Assembly (NCBI GenBank): GCA_009360345.1
Contig: SPDP01000010.1
Span: forward strand, 30,495-94,494
Origin: Alcaligenaceae bacterium SAGV5
Lineage (GTDB): Bacteria > Pseudomonadota > Gammaproteobacteria > Burkholderiales > Burkholderiaceae_B
Direction of reading: 5' to 3'
Length of the DNA: 64,000 nucleotides
Part shown: positions 16,318 through 24,701 of the stretch, one piece after another
Layout: every line of letters begins with the position of its first letter
How positions within the stretch are numbered: position 1 is the first letter of the stretch
Notes under the pieces: model-generated
What the model saw: only the letters and a program-made list of their open reading frames with translations
Database searches by the model: none
Told to the model about the DNA's origin: nothing
Translations under genes and position numbers: made by a program

Positions 16318-16959
16318 GTGATCGTATTCGAGCTTACCAATACAGAAGACCATCCGATCTATAGAGAGCTAGAAGCTTCAAACGGATCTCGACAATACGA
16401 TTTTTTAAGGTCTATGGTGCTTGCGGCCGTGCAAGCTCAGCAAGTCTGGCTTTCCCAGCAGATAATTAAGGCGCTTAATTATCAGGCGATTGCTTGTCTA
16501 CATACCAACCCGGGCGAGTTTCGTCCATGTCCCGTCCGCGTGGGAAGCTATCTGCCGCCTGAGCACTTCAGGGTGCAGGCGCAGATGGATAGCTTTGTCA
16601 ATCTAGTAAACTCGCAGTGGGCAACAACTGATGCTGTTGCCCTTGCTTCGCTCGTTCTCTGGCGGCTCAATCATATCCACCCCTTTATTAACGGCAACGG
16701 GCGAACAGCGCGCGCTGCCTGTTATTTTGTTTTATGTGTAAAGGCTGGCGGTTGGCTTCCGGGCAATCGCATACTCCCCGAACTGCTTCGTGAAAACAGG
16801 GATGAGTATGTCGAGGCGCTTCGCGCCGCTGATGCATCTCTTGCGACGGGACCGCTCGATCTAACCCTTCTTCATCGCATGATCGAGCGGCTGTTGGCTC
16901 AACAACTCGCCGAAGCTGGGGTGCTAGTGCCTCCTGCGGCCGCCCCCCCTAAGCAGTGA
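16318..16959 (+). CDS. Fic-domain AMPylase-type protein
   Basis: The 213-residue protein has an intact Fic motif, HPFINGNGRTAR (H121 to R132), and the upstream PGEFRP segment that lines the active site in the family. Fic enzymes transfer AMP or related groups onto target proteins. GTG 16318 is the start, with GGAGG 11 bases upstream. The N-terminus lacks a recognisable inhibitory helix, so an inhibitor would have to be the 62-residue neighbour. Low GC compared with the phage backbone points to separate acquisition. A terminator ends the operon. Confidence 0.88.
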   Translation: MIVFELTNTEDHPIYRELEASNGSRQYDFLRSMVLAAVQAQQVWLSQQIIKALNYQAIACLHTNPGEFRPCPVRVGSYLPPEHFRVQAQMDSFVNLVNSQWATTDAVALASLVLWRLNHIHPFINGNGRTARAACYFVLCVKAGGWLPGNRILPELLRENRDEYVEALRAADASLATGPLDLTLLHRMIERLLAQQLAEAGVLVPPAAAPPKQ

Positions 16960-17013
16960 CCATATTGAACCAATCGCGATCGCCGGGGATCTGCCGGCAA
17001 AGCCGTAGCCAAT

Positions 17014-17039
17014 AGCCCAGCCCCCAAGCTGGGCTTTTT
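17014..17039 (+). terminator. rho-independent terminator after fic
   Basis: AGCCCAG (17014-17020) pairs with CTGGGCT (17029-17035), followed by TTTTT. It is 55 bases past the Fic stop and faces the leftward membrane gene. Confidence 0.85.
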
Positions 17040-17092
17040 GTTGTCTGGCCCCTGCCCTCGCGCGCGGAGTGGGTGCAGGCGTGCGTCCAGCA

Positions 17093-17548
17093 CTAAGAAA
17101 GACCTGTTGCCGGAACCCGTAGCCACATCGTCCACACATGCCACACTAGAAAAGCAATGATGCCCCACACGAAAAGCCGAAACTGCCACAGCCCAAACTG
17201 TGCTGCCATGTCCGAGTGACCTTCCGCTGCATCCCGGATTGTCGATACAGCCGAAGCCCCATATTCGGCCGGCATCTGTCCCCGTAACACACGCTGTTGC
17301 GCTTCCAACAGCCCAAAATTTGCATATAGGGTCAGGCCCAGGCGGTCATTAAACTTGCACCCACACCAGACACTTAGTCCCCAAGCAAGCACCGCAATGC
17401 CTAGCGGCACGTGCGGCCAGGCGAGCATAGCTGTCGATGTCTGCGTGATCGCAAAACCGAGGCATGCGCCCGCTGACGCCATCAAAAAGTAAGTGTGCTT
17501 TTGCAGATGCGTTATGTGCTGTTGATGAAGCTGGGAAATGCTCGTCAT
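17093..17548 (-). CDS. membrane protein, unknown (prophage cargo)
   Basis: The 151-residue protein has at least three hydrophobic segments: FLMASAGACLGFAITQTS (21-38), VPLGIAVLAWGLSVWCGC (47-64) and LFVWGIIAFLVWHVWTMW (125-142). The N-terminus is hydrophilic with several His and Gln residues. It is one of three leftward genes in a block between the Fic locus and the rightward operon. A role in superinfection exclusion would fit the place but is only inference. Confidence 0.6.
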   Translation of the reverse strand: MTSISQLHQQHITHLQKHTYFLMASAGACLGFAITQTSTAMLAWPHVPLGIAVLAWGLSVWCGCKFNDRLGLTLYANFGLLEAQQRVLRGQMPAEYGASAVSTIRDAAEGHSDMAAQFGLWQFRLFVWGIIAFLVWHVWTMWLRVPATGLS

Positions 17549-17706
17549 GCCGTTCTCTCCTATCAGGCGCTTCGGCCGTCTCGGCGTTCACTATTCACAC
17601 TCTCTCCGGATATCCGTGCGCGGGGTGTTGCGTCTGTGCAGACGTCTGCACGCCGGCCGCGCGCACCGGCTCAGGCAAGCCGTTTGGAGAGGCAGGAGGG
17701 CTAGAC

Positions 17707-18156
17707 TTAGGCCCTTGCCTCTCTTTGACGCCACCGCACCTGAATAGCGATGAAATGGATGGCTCCCAATACGGCGGGGAGTCCGAATAGGCCGACCTTC
17801 CCCAGCGTTGCCATCAGGGTCATCGTACTAACGGCAGCAAGCCAGAAGCCCAGCCCGAACCGGTACGGGTTCCTCTTCGAAGTCGCCACGGCAAGAATCC
17901 AATACTGGATTAGTGACCAAGTCGTCGCCACGATGGCCAGAACGGCGAGGAGAGCGAGTCTCAAGTCCTCGTCGTCGACGCCAGCCTCAGACCCAACCAT
18001 GACACCCACGCTAAGCATCGCCGTGGTTGCGGCAATTGCGGCAATTACCAGAAGAGGTGCCAGCAGCGCCATTGGCGCCAAGGCGAGAAACGCCGCCTCA
18101 AGCCCTATTCCAAGTGCCCACCAGTTGAACTTCGAGGGTCCGTCTATCCCGTCCAT
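17707..18156 (-). CDS. membrane protein, unknown (prophage cargo)
   Basis: The 149-residue product shows about four transmembrane helices, among them LAPMALLAPLLVIAAIAATT and ALLAVLAIVATTWSLIQYWI. It overlaps the stop of the gene before it by one base, so the two are coupled. No conserved domain recognised. Confidence 0.6.
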   Translation of the reverse strand: MDGIDGPSKFNWWALGIGLEAAFLALAPMALLAPLLVIAAIAATTAMLSVGVMVGSEAGVDDEDLRLALLAVLAIVATTWSLIQYWILAVATSKRNPYRFGLGFWLAAVSTMTLMATLGKVGLFGLPAVLGAIHFIAIQVRWRQREARA

Positions 18157-18593
18157 TAGAGTCCCGCGTCAATTTCTACTTTCGCCCAGGCATCTTCTAA
18201 GCGCTGGTCATTCGCGTTCACGCGCTGCACATAGCTGTACTCGCTATCCTCCGCGCGAGGACGGGCCCCGCGTAGCGACGACAGCCACACGGCGTAGTAG
18301 GTCTTCAAAGCATCTCCCGCGCCCTTTTCCTGCGCCAGCGCCAGTGCATCGGGAAATGTTGATTTCGCGCTGATCTCTGCATTTGCAATGCACCCGTCGA
18401 GCTTCTCGCTGTCTTGCTTGGCTCTCGCGTCATCGCCGTAGCTGTAGCCTTTCATCACGCCGCTGCCATACATCTTGCAGATGACGATCGGCATCCCTGT
18501 GGCTCCTCGAAACACCGTCAGCGCGGATTCGGCAGCGAAACTCTTCGCGAATGGCGCGGCCGCCATCAGCACCGCGATAGCAAGCTTCCTCAT
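18156..18593 (-). CDS. secreted protein, unknown (prophage cargo)
   Basis: The 145-residue protein starts at ATG 18593 with a signal peptide, MRKLAIAVLMAAAPFAKSFA, cleaved near residue 20. The mature part contains two cysteines and a charged helical region and ends KVEIDAGL. It leads the three-gene leftward block. Its promoter region faces the rightward operon promoter at 18663. Confidence 0.6.
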   Translation of the reverse strand: MRKLAIAVLMAAAPFAKSFAAESALTVFRGATGMPIVICKMYGSGVMKGYSYGDDARAKQDSEKLDGCIANAEISAKSTFPDALALAQEKGAGDALKTYYAVWLSSLRGARPRAEDSEYSYVQRVNANDQRLEDAWAKVEIDAGL

Positions 18594-18650
18594 GCCCCCC
18601 CCTCTTTCCATATGTAACAAGATCATATCCTGCGTGCCCGCAAAAATAAT

Positions 18651-18692
18651 TACCTAAGGGTATTTACACAAAAGATACCTATGGGTAATAAT
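18651..18692 (+). promoter_or_regulatory. rightward accessory promoter with two repressor-type operators
   Basis: TTTACA (18663-18668), 18 bases, AATAAT (18687-18692) form a promoter for the 18724 operon. TACCTAAGGGTA (18651-18662) ends at the -35 box and TACCTATGGGTA (18676-18687) lies in the spacer up to the -10 box. Both share the TACC-N4-GGTA core of the CI/Cro region, and their centres are 25 bases apart, as for sites 1 and 2 there. The repressor probably controls this promoter too. Confidence 0.7.
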
Positions 18693-18723
18693 TCTTCCAT
18701 CCCCACACACCAGGAGGATGGGA

Positions 18724-19032
18724 ATGGCAGCGAAGTACACACTGGGACCGTGGCTCATCGATGATGCCGGCAACGAAACGCACATCGTCACTGCCGATCG
18801 CCCTGTAGCTCGGATGAACGGCCTGACGCTGACCGAGGACAAGGCCAACGCCAAGCTGATCGTGGGCGCCCCTGAGCTGCTGGCTAGCACTGTCGAATCC
18901 GCCGACGCCATCGAATGCGCCTACGAAGACATCTACCAGGCGCTGCCCGACGGTCCTGTACCGGAATGGTTCGTGCGGCTTGAGGCCGCGGCGAAACAAC
19001 TCCGCGCCGCCATCGCCAAAGCCACCGCCTAA
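18724..19032 (+). CDS. phage early protein, Ea22-like in style
   Basis: The 102-residue product reads MAAKYTLGPWLIDDAGNETH and later TEDKANAKLIVGAPELLAST. The GPW... and ANA.LI..APELL pattern is common in small rightward phage genes. ATG 18724 is used since GGAGG is six bases before it; an ATG at 18718 would be too near. First gene of the long rightward operon. Function unknown. Confidence 0.7.
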   Translation: MAAKYTLGPWLIDDAGNETHIVTADRPVARMNGLTLTEDKANAKLIVGAPELLASTVESADAIECAYEDIYQALPDGPVPEWFVRLEAAAKQLRAAIAKATA

Positions 19033-19073
19033 CTCCACCCCAACCGCCCCGTTGGGGCCCGGAGGAAGTGACC

Positions 19074-19337
19074 ATGCGAATCAACGTCTACAGCCAAGAA
19101 CTGACCGATGAAGTCCATCGGATCGAGAAGCCCAGCAACACTGGCACTACCTACAGCGCCGTGCAATTCGTGCTCCATAGCAGCGACAAGCTGCATCACC
19201 CGCCTGAGGACGACGACCGCAGCGCAGTGACGTTCTGGCTCCCGAAATCCGTCAAGCGCCGCGAGCGGCTTGCCCAGACCTTCGAAGAGGCAGCGCGTTT
19301 GATTCGAACCGCTCCGCGTGAAACGGGCCTGGATTGA
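19074..19337 (+). CDS. small phage protein, unknown
   Basis: The 87-residue product begins MRINVYSQELTDEVHRIEKP at ATG 19074, with GGAGGAAG at a good distance. The pattern AVTFWLPKSVKRRERLAQTF is seen in phage early genes of related bacteria, but I know no function. The stop overlaps the next ATG (TGATG). Confidence 0.6.
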   Translation: MRINVYSQELTDEVHRIEKPSNTGTTYSAVQFVLHSSDKLHHPPEDDDRSAVTFWLPKSVKRRERLAQTFEEAARLIRTAPRETGLD

Positions 19338-19543
19338 TGGGCCAGATCATGCACACCTCACCAGCCACGGTCATCCCCTATGGCTTTGCAGCCGTGCGGC
19401 CCGTCCTGGTCGAGCGCACGTGCCCGAGCTGCCATGTCCGGGGCCACCACCAGGGCAATGACGGCCGGGTCAAACACCAGTTGCGGTGCGTGAGCTGCGG
19501 GCATGTGTGGCGGGGCCGAATCCGCTGGGACGAGGTCATCTGA
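19337..19543 (+). CDS. zinc-ribbon phage protein
   Basis: The 68-residue protein carries CPSCHVRGHHQG and LRCVSCGHVWRG, two CxxC pairs that should bind one zinc. It may be a DNA-binding or transcription accessory protein. It is coupled to the gene before it through TGATG. Confidence 0.65.
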   Translation: MGQIMHTSPATVIPYGFAAVRPVLVERTCPSCHVRGHHQGNDGRVKHQLRCVSCGHVWRGRIRWDEVI

Positions 19544-19722
19544 CCTATGCCCAGGTCCATCAAGACCGGCCGTTCCTCGGCTGCGTGTTGGCGACGCAGC
19601 ACAAATCGATTTGGCCCGTTGCGAGGAACACCCTGCCGTATGGGAGCGGGGAGCGGCCGGCCTTGATGGAGAGCAGTACCGCGGCGCCCGGATGGCGTCA
19701 CCCAACGCAGGAGGCGACCGTC

Positions 19723-19935
19723 ATGACGTACGGAGCCGTTACGCCCATGCAGCCACGTCGACGAGGCTCGGGGCATGACCCGATGCAGGAGCTACCCGCC
19801 GGGAACACGTGCAGGGATTGCTCGCATTTCGCGCACTGCCGCCGGTTCGCCCGCTGCCTGCCCGAGGACGAGGTTTGCCGCTACGACCCGCCGCGGTTCA
19901 TGCGCGCATTCCGTCTGGATGAGGAGCCGCAATGA
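19723..19935 (+). CDS. small cysteine-rich phage protein
   Basis: The 70-residue product begins MTYGAVTPMQPRRRGSGHDP and contains CRDCSHFAHCRRFARCL, a compact Cys/His cluster. GGAGG lies nine bases before ATG 19723. The 180 bases before it hold no gene that I can support. Confidence 0.6.
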   Translation: MTYGAVTPMQPRRRGSGHDPMQELPAGNTCRDCSHFAHCRRFARCLPEDEVCRYDPPRFMRAFRLDEEPQ

Positions 19936-20216
19936 CGTACCTGCGACAGCGACACCGCCGCGGCTACATGAACCCGCGACGTGAGGGTCAGATCTACCGC
20001 CGGGAATCCGCCTGGGCCTGGACGGAACGGATGGTTCAGCGCGACGGCGTCGAGCGGTCCGAGGCGTTCAAACAAGGAATGATGGTCGCCCACGCGGCGC
20101 GGTACATGGCCGACCCGTTGGGTCGCTACGGCCGGCCCGCGACCAATTCCCCCGAGTTCGACGAGTTCCAGGCGGGCTATGCGCACGCCCAGGGGCTCAT
20201 GCCGCAGCACACCTAG
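19932..20216 (+). CDS. small phage protein, unknown
   Basis: The 94-residue product overlaps the previous stop (ATGA). It is basic, with MTYLRQRHRRGYMNPRREGQ at the start and DEFQAGYAHAQGLMP at the end. No family recognised. Confidence 0.6.
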   Translation: MTYLRQRHRRGYMNPRREGQIYRRESAWAWTERMVQRDGVERSEAFKQGMMVAHAARYMADPLGRYGRPATNSPEFDEFQAGYAHAQGLMPQHT

Positions 20217-20224
20217 GAGCCAGC

Positions 20225-20461
20225 ATGCACATGCAAACCATCCCCGCACGGCGGCGCACGGTGCGCCTGCCCTCCTCCACTGTTCCGCGCTCTGACTACG
20301 AGAGCGCCTGCACGGCCCGCGACATCGCCAAGCGGCTCTACGAGCGCCAGACGATCGCGTTGCATCAGCGCTCCGTGGAACTGCTGAACGCGAATGACGA
20401 GATCCACCGGCTGCGCCAACTGTTAATCGCCAACATCAATGATCCGACAAAGCCCCTGTAA
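20225..20461 (+). CDS. small phage protein, unknown
   Basis: The 78-residue product follows after eight bases, with TAGGAG before ATG 20225. The C-terminal half (LHQRSVELLNANDEIHRLRQ) is a probable coiled coil. Function unknown. Confidence 0.55.
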   Translation: MHMQTIPARRRTVRLPSSTVPRSDYESACTARDIAKRLYERQTIALHQRSVELLNANDEIHRLRQLLIANINDPTKPL

Positions 20462-20493
20462 CCATGAGACGCTCATCTTCACAATCTCAGGCG

Positions 20494-21087
20494 CTACAGC
20501 ATCTCTTTGCACCTTTCAATCAGCTTCTCCGAGCTGCGCAGCATGTTGCTGCATTGACGAATTGCATCGTCAAACAAGTTCGGATCGCAAGGATCTGTCG
20601 CCACAGCTCGCAAGCTTGCTTCATGAACTCGACAGATGGCCTGCGCCACCTGATTTCCAGCGATCCAAAGAGCTGGGTTGATCGCCAACGTATTTGTTGC
20701 ATCCTTGACGGTTCCAGTACATCGATCTACGTCTGCCAAGTTTTCTGGAACGATTTCTGGTGGATCGCCCTCAAGGCAGATTTGCAGATGACCGACCCGA
20801 TTGCAGGCCAGATCGATAGCAGCCATGAACCTATTGATAGCGGACACTCGCTGCTCTCTCAGTTCTTTAAGCCGCTCGTCACGCGCCCGACGATATTCCC
20901 TTTCGCCAAGGATATATGCGCCAAGAATTGCGGCAATAGACCCCAGCGCCTGAACCCAAGCCGCCCAGTCAGACGCCTTTCCACCGTACTGACTGACTGC
21001 GCGCTCCAGCAGCCAAGCTCCCACGCATACCACCAACACGAGCAGGAAAAGATTCGTGACCCGCTCGAAAACGTCCAATTTCTTCAT
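20494..21087 (-). CDS. membrane-anchored protein, prophage cargo
   Basis: The 197-residue protein has two N-terminal membrane helices, NLFLLVLVVCVGAWLL (12-27) and WAAWVQALGSIAAILGAYIL (41-60), and a cytoplasmic helical domain with several cysteines. It runs against the operon around it and is AT-richer, so it appears to be an inserted cargo gene. Anti-phage or exclusion function is possible but unproven. Confidence 0.6.
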   Translation of the reverse strand: MKKLDVFERVTNLFLLVLVVCVGAWLLERAVSQYGGKASDWAAWVQALGSIAAILGAYILGEREYRRARDERLKELREQRVSAINRFMAAIDLACNRVGHLQICLEGDPPEIVPENLADVDRCTGTVKDATNTLAINPALWIAGNQVAQAICRVHEASLRAVATDPCDPNLFDDAIRQCSNMLRSSEKLIERCKEML

Positions 21088-21137
21088 CGCTCCGCTCCTC
21101 CGGACGGATCGTATTCCATAACCCAGGAGGTGTCAGC

Positions 21138-21254
21138 ATGGTCCTAGCAACTCTTGCCGTTGACCTGCTGGTCGACGCCGCCCTCGGCATAACCGGAACC
21201 GCCATGTGGTTCCTCCTGCACTGGCCGCAACTGGATGGAGGCGACGATGAGTAG
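21138..21254 (+). CDS. 38-residue membrane peptide
   Basis: A small gene too short for common cut-offs: ATG 21138 with GGAGG 8 bases upstream, TAG at 21252-21254 overlapping the next ATG (21247) by eight bases. It is a single hydrophobic helix (LAVDLLVDAALGITGTAMWF) with an acidic tail. Function unknown. Confidence 0.55.
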   Translation: MVLATLAVDLLVDAALGITGTAMWFLLHWPQLDGGDDE

Positions 21255-21624
21255 TTTCTGCGTGTTTGGCATGACTGCGCTGGCCGCTCGCGCCATGGCC
21301 GAGGATGAAATCGGCTGGACGGTGCCCGACGAGAACGGCGCGCGCCGGCGCCAGATCTCTCGCGAAGAGCGCGCCGCCCTGGTGGACAAACGGGCCGAGG
21401 AGCTTTTCGAGAAACGTGCCGTGCGCCAGATCTCGCCCGCGTTCGACGCGCCCCAGTTCGCCCACGAATGGCTGGACATCGCCCGACGCTCTACCGAGGT
21501 CAGGGGGGGGTGTCTCATGGTCCGCGGTCCCAAGGTGGACAGCAAGGGCGCCGTCGTCATCAGCAAAGTAACTGGGCGGCCGACCATCACCTGGCTGCCC
21601 TATAAGGAAATCGCTCATGTGTAA
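21247..21624 (+). CDS. phage protein, unknown
   Basis: The 125-residue product starts MSSFCVFGMTALAARAMAED at ATG 21247, behind GGAGGCGACG. The middle is charged and helical (REERAALVDKRAEELFEKRA). It overlaps both neighbouring genes. No family recognised. Confidence 0.6.
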   Translation: MSSFCVFGMTALAARAMAEDEIGWTVPDENGARRRQISREERAALVDKRAEELFEKRAVRQISPAFDAPQFAHEWLDIARRSTEVRGGCLMVRGPKVDSKGAVVISKVTGRPTITWLPYKEIAHV

Positions 21625-23176
21625 ATCCAACAGTTGGCACGTCGAGCCCGACAGTTCTGGTTTTCGTGTGGTTGACGACGCTGGCACGCAACCGCCCAGC
21701 GGGCAGAGTGCTGCGCCGACGGACGCGATCTACGATGCCATCGACATTTTGACGACCACAGCGGCTGACCTGCGCGAGTGCCATACGCGTGCGTCAGCCC
21801 CTGACGACTGGACCGGCGAGGACGAGGCCAAGGCCGAATACGACCGCATCTTGCGATGCGTGGCTGCCCTGCGCGCCCAGCCGGCCGCTGCAATGCCCAT
21901 CCCCGTGGAGAGCGCGCTCGAACATGGCGCACGCACTATCGCAGCCCAGGCAGGCCAGGACGGCGACGGGTTCATCCACTGGCTGGTCGGTGGCGGCCTG
22001 GTCGAGATGGCGTTATCGCATTTCGGCCGGCCTGCCGCTGCAACGGTGCCGCCCGACGAGCGGGAAGCGTTCGTAGCGTGGCTGGCGCGAGAGATGCCCG
22101 CCGGCACCGTCATTGGCGATCCGGCCTGGTGGGCGCCGAGGATTTTACGGGCCGCCCTGGCAGCCCCTGCCGCGCCGAGCGAGGCCGAGAATACGCTGGC
22201 GCAGATCTATGGCCTGTTCCACATCGGCACCCAGGCACGTCAGCCGGGCATTCTCATGGTGAACATCGAGAACGCTATTCGGCGCTCTTGGTGCCTGAGC
22301 GTGGTTGAGAGCGTGCTGAGCGTGCCAGTACCGCCGGAGCCCGAGGGCGATGGTGTATGGGGCGAGGAAAGCCTGCTCAACTGGGGCGCCGACCAGCAGG
22401 GCTATGCCGAGCATTTCAAGGCTGCTCTGGCCGAGTTTCAGCGGCACACCGCCCCTGCCGTACAGGCAGCGCCGCAGGAGCCCATCGGACATTACGACCT
22501 GGGCACGTCGGCGGGCGGGCGCGGCTACATCGCGGAGTATTTCCCCAAGCGCCTGCACCGCCACGATTTCACCCGCTACATCAGCGAGACCCTGGCGGCT
22601 GATTTCGCCTGCGCGCTCGCCAAGCACCTCGCAGCAACCTCCCCTGCCGTACAGGCAGCGCAGCAGGCAACTGTTAAGGAATCCTTACAGGTTGCCACGC
22701 CGCAGGCCCAGGAGACGGACGATGAACGCTGCGGTCCTGTCACGCTGGAAAGCGAACTACGGTTTCGGCATGAGCACGACCTACGCAACACGCCTGGCTA
22801 CGCCGGCTCGCTGCTGAGCCGCCGAACCGAACAAGCATTGGCAGCGCCGCAGGCCCGAGAGGATGCGCGGCCGGTGGCGCCGCTGGAAGTTTTCAGCAAA
22901 GGCCCATGGCTGTTCCTGGAAACCGGGCAGGGGTTCACCGGGGCTGACCTGGATGCTGCCGCGTTCGTGGCCTACCGGGATCACGCCGCCCCGCAGCCAG
23001 CAGCCCAAGCTGCGCCGAGTGAACTGGCCGACGCGGTGCAGTTTGCCTGTGACGTGCTGGCCGAACTGTACGCCAAGCACCAGACCAAGATCGGCCCGTT
23101 TGCATCGCAGGCGCAACTGGCGAATGTCCGCCTGCGATCCGCCCTCACCACCCAAGGAGCGAGCCATGAGCGGTGA
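21617..23176 (+). CDS. large mosaic phage early protein
   Basis: The 519-residue protein is built of short blocks joined by Ala/Pro/Gln linkers such as TAPAVQAAPQEP and TSPAVQAAQQAT. Blocks include an N-terminal segment with MCKSNSWHVEPDSSGF, a DGDGFIHWLVGGGLVEMALS motif and a region around FSKGPWLFLETGQGF. Mosaic proteins of this kind are common in rightward operons of related phages. Function unknown. It overlaps both neighbours by a few bases. Confidence 0.65.
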   Translation: MCKSNSWHVEPDSSGFRVVDDAGTQPPSGQSAAPTDAIYDAIDILTTTAADLRECHTRASAPDDWTGEDEAKAEYDRILRCVAALRAQPAAAMPIPVESALEHGARTIAAQAGQDGDGFIHWLVGGGLVEMALSHFGRPAAATVPPDEREAFVAWLAREMPAGTVIGDPAWWAPRILRAALAAPAAPSEAENTLAQIYGLFHIGTQARQPGILMVNIENAIRRSWCLSVVESVLSVPVPPEPEGDGVWGEESLLNWGADQQGYAEHFKAALAEFQRHTAPAVQAAPQEPIGHYDLGTSAGGRGYIAEYFPKRLHRHDFTRYISETLAADFACALAKHLAATSPAVQAAQQATVKESLQVATPQAQETDDERCGPVTLESELRFRHEHDLRNTPGYAGSLLSRRTEQALAAPQAREDARPVAPLEVFSKGPWLFLETGQGFTGADLDAAAFVAYRDHAAPQPAAQAAPSELADAVQFACDVLAELYAKHQTKIGPFASQAQLANVRLRSALTTQGASHER

Positions 23177-24701
23177 AATGACCCCCAGCCGCGCGGCATG
23201 GTTCCTGGAACGATTCAAGCGCGAGGAAAAGCTGCTCGGTCCGAATGAGCAGCGCGCGCTGGAATTCTCGATTGCGATGCTGGGGGCGCAGGCCAGCGGG
23301 CAGGCAGCGCCGAGCGATGAGGAAATCATCGCCCTGAACGTCGGCGAGCGGTATTTCAGCGAGACGCCGACGAAGTACCCCGAAGCGGAGCACGGAACGC
23401 AGTATCACGCTGGAGCGCCAGGCGTGATCGAATTTGCGCGCGACCTGCTGCAACGATTCGGGCAGGCACCGGCCGCGAGCGCGGAGCCGGTGGGGTATCT
23501 CTACCAGATTGCCGGCGCGCTGTTGCAAGAAGGCTGGAAGGACTGGCGAGAGGAATTTAGCCGTGAGGCCCCGCCGCAGTGGATGATCGACGAGGGGAAG
23601 GTCAAGGACGTGACGCCTGTCGGCAAGTTCCACTCCGCGACTCCCCGTCGCTGGAAATGCGCCGGCTGCGGCGATGGATCAGGCTGGTACACCTCGTATA
23701 CGACCGGATATCCACATGCTGTACCGTGTCGCCGCTGCAATCCGGATGGGTCGCCCAAGCACACTATCTCACAACTGGAATCTGACCCGTTTTTGGCGGC
23801 CAGCGTTATGCGCAGCAATGCCACCCCCGTTGCCGGCCAGGCACCGGCCACGCCCGACGATTTCCTGCCCAGCGTGAAGCGGCTGATCATAGCCGCGCGA
23901 ACCACCGGCGGAACGGCGGGCCGCGATGAGGGATTGTGCACCGCCCTGGCGCGCGTCGAACACATGCTGGACGCGATAGGTGACCCCGACTGGCAGGCAC
24001 AGGCCAATCAGTGTGTAGGCGCCCAGGCACCGGCCGCCAATGGGGATGCGCCGTTCCTGCAAGAAGCCGACCAGCATGCCCTACACCGGTTCATCGAGAC
24101 CACCGAAGACGACGAGAGCTACGACATCGGAAAGGATGCGGTGAAGCGCCTTGCGCAATTGGGCGTGGTCAGTAACCACGGATTCGGGCGCTACGGCGTG
24201 ACGGCGTTTGGGTATTGGGCGCATGAGCGTTTCTGGCACCAAAATCCGCCGCTGCCTCTCAGGACGAACAGCGACCGCGACAAGGAAGCGCGCGCCGGCG
24301 TGCAGCGCACCACCGGGAGCGAGCCGGTAGCGGCATCCTCGAACCAGGCCACCATCGCCGACTACGAGGAGGTGCTGGCCGACCACCGGCGCCTGGTGCG
24401 CCAACTGGATGTCGCGCTCAACGGCGAGGACGGCGCGGCAAAGCAAGCCAGCCTGTGCGATATCGTCGGCCAGGTGGTGAGCGAGGGGATAAAGGCCAAC
24501 GACGCACCTGACGCGGCGCGCTGGCGCGCCTATCGCTCACAGTGGTTCAACGTGGGCCTGATCGACGCAAACACCCCCATCGGGAACGCCATGCGCGCCC
24601 TGTCCATGGCTGGCGATCAGCACACGGTGGACGTAGCGGCAGACATGCTGGTTGCCGCCATTGCTGCGGGCTCGCCCCTGCGGGAAGGGGGTGAGGGATG
24701 A
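23166..24701 (+). CDS. large mosaic phage early protein with Cys4 motif
   Basis: The 511-residue protein begins MSGEMTPSRAAWFLERFKRE at ATG 23166, inside the end of the previous gene. It contains WKCAGCGDGSGW followed by VPCRRCNPDG, a zinc-finger-like Cys4 module (about residues 160-190), and several blocks separated by Ala-rich linkers. The C-terminal part (WRAYRSQWFNVGLIDANTP) resembles short phage proteins found alone elsewhere. Function unknown. Confidence 0.65.
   Translation: MSGEMTPSRAAWFLERFKREEKLLGPNEQRALEFSIAMLGAQASGQAAPSDEEIIALNVGERYFSETPTKYPEAEHGTQYHAGAPGVIEFARDLLQRFGQAPAASAEPVGYLYQIAGALLQEGWKDWREEFSREAPPQWMIDEGKVKDVTPVGKFHSATPRRWKCAGCGDGSGWYTSYTTGYPHAVPCRRCNPDGSPKHTISQLESDPFLAASVMRSNATPVAGQAPATPDDFLPSVKRLIIAARTTGGTAGRDEGLCTALARVEHMLDAIGDPDWQAQANQCVGAQAPAANGDAPFLQEADQHALHRFIETTEDDESYDIGKDAVKRLAQLGVVSNHGFGRYGVTAFGYWAHERFWHQNPPLPLRTNSDRDKEARAGVQRTTGSEPVAASSNQATIADYEEVLADHRRLVRQLDVALNGEDGAAKQASLCDIVGQVVSEGIKANDAPDAARWRAYRSQWFNVGLIDANTPIGNAMRALSMAGDQHTVDVAADMLVAAIAAGSPLREGGEG

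Noticed and set aside
19503..19778. 92-codon plus-strand frame spanning 19544-19722
   Set aside because: It overlaps two supported small genes in another frame and has no ribosome site at its start; I cannot support a gene in that gap.
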